Shown: positions 1 through 10,029 of the stretch, piece after piece
Layout: each line of letters starts with the position of its first letter
How positions within the stretch are numbered: the stretch's first letter is position 1
DNA from: Azolla caroliniana
Lineage: Eukaryota; Polypodiophyta
Assembly (NCBI GenBank): GCA_043228905.1
Contig: JBHGNT010000005.1
Location: forward strand, 20,770,001 to 20,834,000
Direction of reading: 5' to 3'
Length of the DNA stretch: 64,000 nucleotides
Position numbers and translations under genes: made by a program
The notes under the pieces: generated by a model
The model's database searches: none
Seen by the model: the letters and a program-made list of their open reading frames with translations, nothing else
What the model was told of the DNA's origin: nothing

Positions 1-3000
1 TTGTGGTCGAGGAATGTCAATGTCGATCGGATGGTGCCCATGTCCGAGCGTATCAAGTTTCCGAGTGGATGCTTGATGGGTGGGATCAATCTCATGGAGG
101 AGGAGCTGGTTCATGTGCATTATGTATTGGGGAGATTGCCGTTGGCGCCGGTGTTGGTCATCACTTATACCAGTGAGCAGCTCTAGGAGCACCATGCCCA
201 TAGAGTACACATCCCCCTTCTGGGTCGCCTTCACGAAGCGATCGACCCCGAGCGAGAATAGAGTCTCGCCCCCGGCCCCGGCCTTGAAGACCACATCGAT
301 GGCCTCGGGCGCGTAGTAGTGTAAATCGAGGTCCTTGGCCGGTACCCTTGTGTTCCTTGTGGGCGTGGGCACCACTCCGCTCCCGGCTATGCTCACAAGG
401 CGCCCGAGGCCGTAATCCGCCACGTACGCATCCAATCCCATGTCTAGCAATATGTTGTTGGGCTTTAGGTCCCCGTGTGCCGCAGTTCCGCCCCGTTGCT
501 CGTGTAGGAATGCTACGGCCCTCGCTACTGCCCTCGCTATTTTTAACCTCGCCCACCATACTAGCCCTTGTTGGTGCCATCCTAATTTGTCCCCAAGAAA
601 AAAACCCGAAAAAACACGGATCAATTTAAAAAATAAAACACCCAAGCAAACATTGTTCTTTATTCGTTCGAGTATGAACTTATCGAAAGGTGCAACTAAA
701 AATTTCCCATACCTCCTCTTTCTTGTTGTCGATAAACAACCCTATGCACTCTTAACAATCACAAGGCAATCAATTTATTACACTCTAATATACTAGTTAT
801 TTCTTTGTTCAAACAATGCTAACCAACCGACTAAAGAGCTAATTTTCTATCTTCAAAAGATTGTGGTATAAAAACTTCCTCAAAAGGATGCATTGTTGGA
901 CCGGATGGAAGTGTGGTACTTCATGTGAATGATGCCTTAAAAAGTCTACCAACAAGAAAAGCACAATTTAGTTGTCTTCAAGATAAAGATACAAGCCTTG
1001 AGTAGTGTCCAAATCTATCTTAAATATCCACCATTTTTTCTGTATTGCTAAGCAATCACATGTTGTCAATTGGTCATGTGACATGCCAGTCCTCTATGTC
1101 ACATTCACATATGTGATGCGTTGTTTTCTCTTGTTCAATGTGTTTCTATTGAAGCGAGTATCGAGATAATATGTATGGGTCACTAGGCCCTTGGTATTTG
1201 AAATCATGATTGGAAAATGATGGCATACTTGTGACATTTTGTCTTCTCGAATCTTGATCAAAACGAGAGCGAAAGAAACAGCAATAAGTATTTTGATCTA
1301 TAAGAGTTGTTTTTGGGCTTTGATCTATTTATCCATCACATGTCACTCTCATCACATTATTCGTACAAAAAATTTCACCTAGGAGTACCCATTTGGCCAT
1401 GATTACGCTATAAAGTGCACGAATATTTTGTCAAGTGAGTTTCATTGCCTGTCATGGCTTTTTCATCAGTTTTTGGTCAGAAATCTTGGAGATGTTTCGC
1501 GGCTTGTAAGGGATGAAAATGATAGAGTTTACATGGATATATATAAACATCTCCAAGAATTCCAACCAAATACTTATGAAAATCCATATTAGGCCGAGAA
1601 ACTCTCTCAATCGAAAATTCATGCACTTTTGTCGCCATCGGAGTGTTCTATTTTCGAGATCACATTTCCTTAATGCCAATGACAAGAATCAACATAGGAG
1701 TCTGGAGAGTGATTGAGTACTAACCATGTCCACGGCTTTCTCCGTTTGGTTTCCCCAAGTGCACCTACGCCAAGCCTGACCTTCAAAGAAAGGGGTCAAA
1801 CTAATCGTAGAATCCCACCCGAGATAGAGTCACATAGAAATGCTCGAGGGAAATTGGCCGAAAGTCATAGGGGCATTTAGGAGTTTAAGCACGGGTTGGC
1901 CAAGGGAATTCCGAGGGGGGGGGGGGCAAATAACGGGAATTGACGACGCAAGGGTATTTTGGTAAATTTAAACTCGGATCTTATGGATCCAATGTGTGTG
2001 TGTGTATGTATGTATTGTGGTACTTAGTTAAGCATGTCCACAACTTCTCTCTTTGGTTTCCCCAAATGCCCCTAGGCTAAGCCCTTAAAAGAAAGGGGCC
2101 AAACTACTCGTAGAATCCCACTAAAGTTTGACTCATGTAGAAATGATCGAGGGAAACTGCTGAAAGCCATAGGGGCATTTGGAGTTTAAGCTTGGGTTTG
2201 CCATGGGGGGGCATCCCGGAGAAATAAACGGAACCGGCGCAAGGGGTATTTCGGAAACTTAAACTTGGGGGTCTTATGGATCGGTCAAATGTACCTACAT
2301 ATTTATGTATGGTGGTACTTAGTTTAACGATCAAAGGCGGCGGCATACCGTGACGGCGCAAGGCGGAGCCGAGGTTTCCGTTGGGGAGGAAGTCGTAGAC
2401 GAGGAGTTTCTCATCGGGGGAGCAAGAGTAGGCTCGTAGGCGGACAACATTGGGGTGCCGGGCGGCCGCGATACCTTCCACCTCCGACTCGAACTCCTTG
2501 TGCCGGTGTCCGTTCCGTCTGGCCCCGCCCTCTCCGAGCCGCCTGACCGCCACCGTGACCTCCTCCGACACCACGACCCGGTACACGATCCCGGCCCCGC
2601 AGCTCTTGCCCAGCACGTAGGCCGCGGCTCTCAGCAGCTCCTCGATTGTAAACCCCACCTCCCCGCCCTCGAGGGCCACCAATTCCCCCTTGTATCGCTC
2701 CACCACCGATGATGCCCCGGATCCCCGCTTTCTAGCACAATTGAACCATCTCGAGGGGCCGAATCCCCCACCGGAACAATGCCCCCTCCTACCCGGCCTT
2801 GCCCGATCCGATCCTTTGTAACTATGGCCGCCGATGTCTCCGCTTCGCGGTAGCGAGGGGGAGGAGGAGGAGGAAGAAGAAGAGCAGCAGGCCAGCATGG
2901 TCATGCTCTTCTGGCTGCCATGGCTAATGACACTTGTGGCAATGCTCTTGTTGTAATGCTCATCATCCTCATCTTCTTCTTCTTCTTCCGCGCCCCGGAC

Positions 3001-4179
3001 CCTCCTGCCGGCTTTGGCCCATGTGTTCCCCCAGTAGCAGCAGCACAAGCATCCTATGCACATCAACACCACACCTGTGGTGCTCGCCATAGCTACAGCC
3101 AGCGCGATCTCCTGCCCGTCCCACGCATTGCTGCCATGGCCATGCCGATCTCCTCCGCTACTGCCATTGTCCGAGCTGCTGGGTGTTTCCATAGGGCAAA
3201 TTGTCGGAAGAGGCGGGCCACAAAGCCCCGGATTGCCGAGGAACACATCCGCGGAGGAGGCGCGATTCGAAGGGATCGGCCCGCTGAGGTTGTTGTAAGA
3301 AACATCGATGATCGAGGTTCCGGCCGAGAGGAGGCTGCTTGGGATGCCTCCTGATATCCTGTTGTGGGACAAGTTCAAGACCTGCAAGCCTCCCTGGAGT
3401 ATGCTCTCCGGAATCGCGCCATCGAGGCAGTTGTGAGAGACATCGAGATACTCCAGTGATCCCGGCACGGAGTCGGGGATCGGGCCCGAGAATGCATTGT
3501 GATCGAGCGAGACGAATGCCAGGCGCGCGCACCCGGACATTAGGGAGGAGGGGATACTACCCGATAACGAGTTATCCGAGAGGTCGAGGCTCTGGAGGGA
3601 GGAGAGGTGTCCGATTTCTTGCGGGAGGCTTCCCGAGAAGTTGTTGGAGAAGAGGAAGAGGCTCTTGAGGCCGGCCACACCTTCAAAGAGGCGGGTCGGG
3701 ATAGGTCCGTAGAGGCGGTTGTGGTGGAGGTTGAGGTGGCGTAGGCATGTCAGCTGGCCTAGCTCCGGCGCCAACTGTCCGAGGAGCTGGGACCGAGGCA
3801 ATGTAAGGGTGATCACATGGACAACAACATTCATGTCTTGTGTCAAGGTGTCGGCATTTGTGTCGAGGTTCTGGTGGCCGGAGGAGGACATATTGGTGGG
3901 CGGGCCGCATTGGACGCCTTCCCAGAGGCAAGGGTCGGGGTAGCGGTCGGGGTCCCATTGGTCGAGGACGCCCAAAGGGTCGGACTCGATGGTCCGTTTG
4001 AATGCCAACAATGCGTCTCTTTGAGAGGTGGGGAGCGACCAGGACGAGGGGCTGGGCTCGCGAGGAGAAGGGGCAGGAGCAATGGCATGATTTGGGAGAG
4101 CTTGGTTGATGGAGTCTACTTCAAGGCTGCAAATGGTAGTAGGGATGGTGCATAGTATTAGTATAAGGATGACAATCAT
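1..4179 (-). CDS. LRR receptor-like kinase (ZAR1/LRR-III-like), probable pseudokinase, 3' end outside window
   Basis: Two exons are visible: 4179..2349 and 581..1, with intron 2348..582 (GT..AG) and the frame open to the window edge, giving at least 804 codons. I chose the ATG at 4179 because it opens a clean signal peptide ([17 protein letters not shown]). An in-frame upstream ATG exists but passes through a serine run made by a microsatellite. The order is signal peptide, LRR N-terminal cap with a Cys-x6-Cys pair ([11 protein letters not shown]), about six or seven LRRs, one membrane helix near residues 358-381, an acidic and Ser-rich juxtamembrane part, then a kinase domain. The kinase has VAVRRLG at the VAIK lysine, HGDLKPNN in the catalytic loop, DYGLG for DFG, then YYAPEA and [16 protein letters not shown]. 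Such changes are known in the LRR-III group, which acts in plasma-membrane signalling, often as scaffold. The ligand is unknown. Confidence 0.9.
1716..2329. repeat. ~305-bp direct tandem duplication in receptor-kinase intron
   Basis: Copy 1 runs about 1716-2022 and copy 2 about 2023-2329. Both begin with a CATGTCCAC segment, share TTTGGTTTCCCCAA and GTAGAATCCCAC blocks, and end in GTGGTACTTAGT. Each copy has its own G-run. Copy 2 ends about 20 bp from the splice donor of the flanking exon. The copies are clearly diverged, so this is not a recent event. Confidence 0.8.
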
Positions 4180-4182
4180 AAG

Positions 4183-4222
<40 letters not shown>
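4183..4222. repeat. (ACT)n trinucleotide microsatellite at the receptor-kinase 5' end
   Basis: About a dozen ACT units lie immediately upstream of the chosen start codon. On the minus strand they read as serine codons if an upstream in-frame ATG is used. Length change here would alter either the 5' UTR or a serine run before the signal peptide. Confidence 0.85.
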
Positions 4223-4225
<3 letters not shown>

Positions 4226-4289
4226 ATGGAGTAGTAGTTGTAATAGGAGGAGGAGATGGTCATGAAGAGAAAGAAGATGAATTCATAGA

Positions 4290-4560
4290 TAGATAGATAG
4301 GAGTAGATTGAATGTGTAAAAGACTCTCTCCAAGCTATAAATACATACCATTTAAAATACATACATACATGTCTATCTATCAATATACATATATATATAT
4401 GTACACAATGAGTGAGAGAGAGAGAATGTGTGTGTATTTATTATTGTCCGTTTGCTCCTCTCAATCTATCATTTATCTATCTAAATATACATACATACAT
4501 GCATTCATTCACACTACAAGTACACATACATACATACATACATACATTTGTGTGTGCGCT
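4290..4560. repeat. Cluster of tetranucleotide and dinucleotide microsatellites (ATAG, ATAC, AT, GA, TG)
   Basis: Short arrays of ATAG, CATA, TATATA, GAGAGA and TGTGTG follow one another upstream of the receptor kinase. The stretch lies in its presumed promoter or 5' UTR. No other element was recognised. Confidence 0.75.
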
Positions 4561-5857
4561 TAAATTGTTGATGACATAAAGACTTCACAAGACTACCATG
4601 ACTTCCATTCCCAAACGTCCAAAACCATTCAACACTTTAATGTTGTGAAGCTCCCCCCCAACCACATGGTGAACAACGAGCCTCATGGAGGTCAAGGCTA
4701 CGTATGTGGTAACAAGTTACAACGCCACATGGGGGTCACACGCTAGGGAGACGATGACTATCGATACGATCCATAGACGACAACAACAATAGGTAGAGGT
4801 TGGGTATTCGTACTATCCCCTGTTACGAAAACACAAGTGCTCTTAGAATGTAAGTGTATGTGGTCTAGAGATGGTGATCATATCTATTTAGTTCCACTAG
4901 ACAATGACGGAACCTAAAACAATTATTGTAGTACCCACATTCAATGGGCATATTGCATTTACTCCAATCATTGGTGGAGTAACATTCATTCCTAATTTGC
5001 ATATAATAGATGCACATATGGAATACAAGTTTATCATCACATTAAGCATACTAATAATAAAGAGTAAGAATGCTAGATAGGCTATGTTGTCGTCACTCAT
5101 ATGCTTGCCTTAGACAATCATTTGTTATGATCACAATATAACGTTGCACATGGCACTTTAGCTTGTGCTTGTTCTAGACCTAAATCTAGGGCTATATAGA
5201 TGCTCACATAAATCCTAGTTTTGCATCACATGATGAGGTTCGACACTTTTCAAAAAGGGAAAATACCAACATATTTCTAAGTTTTCCATATTTACCAAGA
5301 TATCCCTAAGTTTAAAAATGATGAAAACACCCCTTGATTATTTAAAGTTGCTGAAACATCCTCGAGATTTAACTAGGTTAATGTCACACTTAATAGGCAT
5401 AACAGCCTAGACCAATTAGGCTGCTTAAGCTAGCAATTACTATGTCGAACTTTAATTAGTTGGTCTCCTAATTAGGATTGCTTAGTTAACAATCAACAAA
5501 AAAAATAGATGGTCATGTTAGAACAAACTTAACTTGCAAAATTAACTAAACAAAACCAAATTTATTTTGCTAGAGCAATTGGAAAAAACCCGAAGTGTGC
5601 TTTGATATTTTTATTAAAATTAGGTCATATGTCGATGATGTGTAAAAGGTTACAAAGCTTAGGGTATGCTAGCGCTTTTGCTACTTTTTAATTGGCGAAG
5701 ATAGCGATTGCTTCACATTCACATGCAACAATGGGAGGCAAATTCGTACATTCACATGCAACATTGGACAACAAGGTTGTGCTCGTGGGGTGGGGGTTGT
5801 GGATAATGTGATGGTTGGGACCAAGGGCACAATGTGAAGCAATGTACGAAGGGAGGG
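4561..5857. other. Gene-free stretch
   Basis: No credible exon, RNA gene or TE domain was recognised. The sequence is AT-rich, and short open frames on both strands lack family motifs. Confidence 0.5.
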
Positions 5858-5877
5858 AGGGGGGGGGGGGGGGGGGG
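5858..5877. repeat. Poly-G run
   Basis: A near-pure G tract preceded by GGGAGGGAGG lies about 20 bp outside the left end of the small transposon that follows. Assembly length here is uncertain. Confidence 0.8.
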
Positions 5878-5897
5878 TAAAACAGGTACTAGGGTTT

Positions 5898-6352
5898 AAC
5901 AATCGGCAACGGAACCGAACTGCGAAACTGCGGTTTAACAGCTTAACGGTTTGGTTCAGTTTCAATAGTCAAAAACCGCGGTTTAAATGGTTTAACGGTT
6001 TTTTATTTTTTATTTAAAAAAAAAATTCTAAAAAAATAAAAAAATTGTTTTTAAACAATCTTTTCATTTTTAGACCTTATTCTCACATTTTAGGAACATC
6101 TTAAAAATTAAAAAATTAAAAAAAAATGAAATATTATAAATTAAAAAATTTTAAAAATAAAAAATAAAACATTTGACCTTTGTTGAAAACCGAAACCGAA
6201 CCACGAAACTGCGGTTTTTACGGTTTAACGGTTTGAAAAATGTTTACCAGTTCGGTTTAACGGTTTCGTGGTTCGGTTCAGGTTTAAAAAAATTTAAACG
6301 GGTCGGTTTGGACCCTCTCAAGACGAACCGAACCGAACCATTGCTGATTGTT
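5898..6352. mobile_element. Non-autonomous MULE-like MITE with 10-bp target-site duplication
   Basis: The ends are AACAATCGGCAACGG on the left and the reverse complement of AACAATCAGCAATGG on the right (two mismatches in 15). They are flanked by a perfect 10-bp direct repeat, ACTAGGGTTT, at 5888-5897 and 6353-6362. The interior is rich in CGGTTTAACGGTTT-type segments in opposite orientations (near 5915-6000 and 6190-6290) around an A+T-rich core, so the single strand can fold back. A 9-11 bp duplication points to the Mutator superfamily, although these TIRs do not start with G. No coding capacity was seen. Confidence 0.7.
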
Positions 6353-6527
6353 ACTAGGGTTTATGGAATTAGGTTCAGATGTACGCACCATACAAGAAGC
6401 TGCGGCGTGCTATACATGAAGGAACAAGACACGGGTAGGTATGAGAACGAGATAGTGTACATAGTTTCTTCTGGTGTGGCGAGGCCGTGATCGGGGGAGA
6501 CGAGACAAAGGCCCATGCCATTTTGGA

Positions 6528-6805
6528 ATACATACATACATAGATACATAGATACATACATACATAGCAGGACAATTGGTTAGCAGGGAGAAGGTCGAGA
6601 GGTACGCGGTGGGAGGAGGCTCGGGGTGTGTCCGTCCGTCCGTCCGTCCGTCCGTCCGGGTGTGCTAGTGGGGGGCCCATGGGGACCCTACCCACGATGA
6701 GCAGGGCACACCTTTTCTGCAGAACCAAAAGTGTGACCAACAACAGGGCACGTCACAGAACGACAAACTTCCACTTTGTATCGACGAATGCAGAGCACGC
6801 CATAA

Positions 6806-6852
<47 letters not shown>

Positions 6853-6858
6853 ACTAAC
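6528..6858. repeat. Microsatellite cluster upstream of the ABCI gene: (CATA)n, (CCGT)n, (CTGT)n(CTAT)n
   Basis: A CATA/GATA array lies near 6528-6567, a pure CCGT array near 6628-6658, and a compound CTGT then CTAT array near 6808-6855. The last ends about 70 bp before the ABCI start codon, so it lies in the promoter or 5' UTR. Confidence 0.85.
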
Positions 6859-6925
6859 TATATAATTGTGTTGTTTTTTCCATACCTGATTTGTACTTCA
6901 GCGTCGACAATTCACGCAGATCACC

Positions 6926-9900
6926 ATGGAAGCTAGCTCCGCTTGTGTGGAGATCAAAGATCTGAGCTTCACATATCCCGGCCTTGATGGCCAACCTCCC
7001 CTTGGATCCAAACCCCTCATTCATGGCTTCTCCCTCACTCTCCATCGTGGTGATCGTTGCCTTCTTATCGGTGCCAATGGTGCAGGTATTTCGTTCGATC
7101 TTATCCTTCGCTCTCGCTAAAAAACCCGAAAACTTGTTGATCTAAGAGAATTCTGATGCATGAATAGTAGGAATTAGGATCAGAGCTTAGCTATTTATGA
7201 TTTTGTCTGAAAACACACACAAGACTTGGGGATTATAGCTGCAATGTGTAAGACTTTATTGAGAAAAGTGTATGACAAAATGGATCAGACCTTCATGATG
7301 TAGAGCATTGTCCAAGAAAACACATCAGAAAGGGGATTGGAGGTTAGTCTATGTTATATTTAAGAATCTGCTGTAAATAAAACACATGAAAAGGAGATTG
7401 GCTCTCAACTGCCTAAAGTTTCATAAAAAACACACGAGACAGCAGATTTGAGATTATGTATGAGAGATTTTATTGAGCAGCACACGAGAAATGAGGTCAT
7501 AGCTTGACTTTCTAAATTTTTATTTTTGAAAGGTACATGAGAAAGGGGGGTCAAATCTGTAATTTTTCATCAAAGAGAACAGGAAATGTGGGGGACGAGA
7601 GCTTATTATTTCAGATTTTGTTTAAAACACATGAAAAAAGGGAGCATAACTTAACCATGAAAGATTTTGTTGGAAAAACATATGAGAAAAGCAATCAGAA
7701 CTTGACTATATTTTTAAGTTTTTGTGAGAAACACATGAGAGAGAGGATCAGAGCTTAATGACATCTGAGATCTCTATATCAAAAGGAAGTAAAGGATAAT
7801 ATGCTTCACTTGATTGTACACTCAAAACTTCTGTTTATATATCTGTAGGGAAGACCACCATTTTGAAAATCATTGGTGGAAAACACATGGTGGATCCTGG
7901 AATGGTCCAAGTGCTGGGGAGATCTGCTTTCCATGACACCTCACTCATATCTTCTGGTGACCTGTCTTACCTTGGTGGAGATGTATGTACATTGAGCCTA
8001 ATTTTTGTGCTGAACGTAATTGAACTATCTAAATTTCTGATTGGATCTTTTATTTATATGCAGTGGCGAAGAGATGTTGCGTTTGCAGGATTCGATGTGC
8101 CTTTGCAGATGGATATCTCAGCAGAGAAGATGATATTTGGAGTGCAAGGTATAGATCCCAAGAGGAGAGAGAATCTAATTAAGGTATTTTTCGATAGCAG
8201 TCGGCATATCACATTCATATGATTTCGTTATTTTTGTGGATCCTTGTCATCCTCTTCCAGATTAATAATTCTTGAAGCTTGGCCAGAAATCTAACTTACA
8301 TCACTTTGTTAAAGCATTGGCTATAACTTTTGTTGGATTGAATGTTCATTTTTCTAGGTATTGGACATTGATCTGAGTTGGCGCCTTCATAAAGTTTCTG
8401 ATGGACAGAGAAGGCGTGTTCAAATCTGCATGGGACTTCTGCGACCTTTCAAGGTGTTTATAATGTAGTGCTATGCATTATTTAATCCATTAACACTAAA
8501 ATATAGAATGTAACTGATCTAGTATTTTTTTTTGTTCTAGGTACTACTACTGGATGAGATTACAGTTGATCTTGATGTGCTAGCAAGAGCAGATCTACTA
8601 TCATTTTTACGTTCAGAATGTACAGATAGAGGAGCTACAATTGTTTACGCGACCCACATATTTGATGGCCTTGAAACATGGCCATCACACATTGTAAGAG
8701 GCATCAACTCTTGAAAATCTTAAAAATGCCATTGTTTATTAATTCAGAAGAAATCTGGGTGCCAACAAGCTGGAGATATCAATGAATGTATAAGACATGA
8801 GCATGCAGACTTCTGGCACAATGCTGGGAATCATTCAGCTATTACAAAATTACAAATGTTTGAATGCATGAATTTTGAAAGAAAAGTCATTGACAATATA
8901 CCTAGTTATGCAAGAATTTCGAAGGCCTTGCTAGAAAAGTTAGAATATCGTGAATCCTGGAAAGCAAAAATAAATGGATTGGAAGTTCACTTTCATTGTG
9001 ACAATTTTAAACTTGTCATTCAGGAAGCGGTTTTGTTTGCAGGGCTAGTTATATCACAAAGATTATCTAGTGGACAGCCTCAAAATAGGGGCATGCTCCT
9101 TTAAAATGTTTTCCACACCATGAAGGATAATTTTTTTTGATAATATATGTCATCCAAATACATACATGAGGGACTTAATTGGGATCCATAACCAACAAAA
9201 TGTACAATTATAAAGATATGTTTCGAGATTCATGAATGATGGACTTATCAGATGCCCTAGATACATGTTTCCTGGTCCCACGCGAGCACTACCCATTGGT
9301 TCGATCGAGGCACACTCAAATAATCTGAAGACTGAGGTTAGTGGAGCAGCCAAAGGGGCTAAATCATGCCAGGCAGAAGTCGAAACAAAAGAACACCAAC
9401 AAATGAAGATCAGATAAAGATACATATCTCCATTCATGAGGAAGTTGGGCAATTTAGCAAATTAACAGAGTGATGTATTTGGTATTCCAGGATACACTTT
9501 CTTGGTTCTACTTGACTATAGCCCCCCATCCCCCCCAAATCAGGATTCGTGGCAATGAATCTGTGCTGCAACTGTGCTTACCTTGTGTCCATCTGTAGTG
9601 GCAATTGTCACCTTAGCTGCTGGGATGATCATTTTGAAGATGATATTTGTTGTATTGCAGGCATATGTAGCACAAGGAACATTACAATTTGCAAAGCCGT
9701 TATCAGATATCAAAGAAGTGAAAGAAACCTCCCTTATGGTAAAACAGATTAATTGTAATATATGAATGGTGTAATCATGTTAGATAATCATTTAAGATTT
9801 GACATAGAGGTGATGATGTATTTCACAGAGAACTGTGGAGAGGTGGCTACGGCATGACATTGAGGCAGAGAGGAAAAAATTGAAGGAAGCTCGTTTAAGA

Positions 9901-10029
9901 GGTGAAACTAAACAGAAAGAGACCACAAAGTTGTTGAATAATGGGTGGGCAGGTGGACGATTGCACTCTACTTTAGCCGGTGAAGAGTCGTCTTATTTCC
10001 TCAGCTCAAACCGCGTTTTGCGGCAATAA
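6926..10029 (+). CDS. Soluble ABC protein, ABCI20/ABCI21-like (NAP type)
   Basis: Seven exons give a complete 313-residue protein: 6926-7085, 7849-7982, 8064-8183, 8358-8453, 8541-8693, 9661-9738 and 9829-10029. All introns are GT..AG and the frame is unbroken. The protein is one nucleotide-binding domain with no membrane helix. Walker A is GANGAGKTT (K55, split by intron 1), the signature is VSDGQ (151-155) in place of LSGGQ, Walker B is VLLLDE (171-176), and the switch histidine is in YATH (H209). A charged segment near 250-280 ([13 protein letters not shown]) precedes a conserved-looking tail ending SSNRVLRQ. Arabidopsis ABCI19-21 form a soluble complex linked to cytokinin response and ER association; a similar role is inference. 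The length is normal for the group. Confidence 0.93.
7176..7760. repeat. Degenerate minisatellite filling ABCI intron 1
   Basis: About eight irregular copies of a unit built on ATTTTGTTGAAAAACACATG, followed by GAGAAAAGGGATCAGAGCTTGACTA, recur every 55-90 bp across the first intron. Units differ by substitutions and indels. They are absent from the exons and from the other introns. Confidence 0.65.

Noticed and set aside
161-580. Open minus-strand frame over the receptor-kinase exon 2
   Set aside because: It is out of register. The frame with [11 protein letters not shown] and APE is the real one, and it joins exon 1 in phase.
3056-3668. Several open plus-strand frames opposite the LRR region
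   Set aside because: They are shadows of the GC-rich minus-strand exon and have Arg/Pro-rich, motif-free translations.
9150-9452. 100-codon minus-strand frame inside the last long ABCI intron
   Set aside because: It has a possible TE flavour but no motif, and it lies within a well-supported intron.
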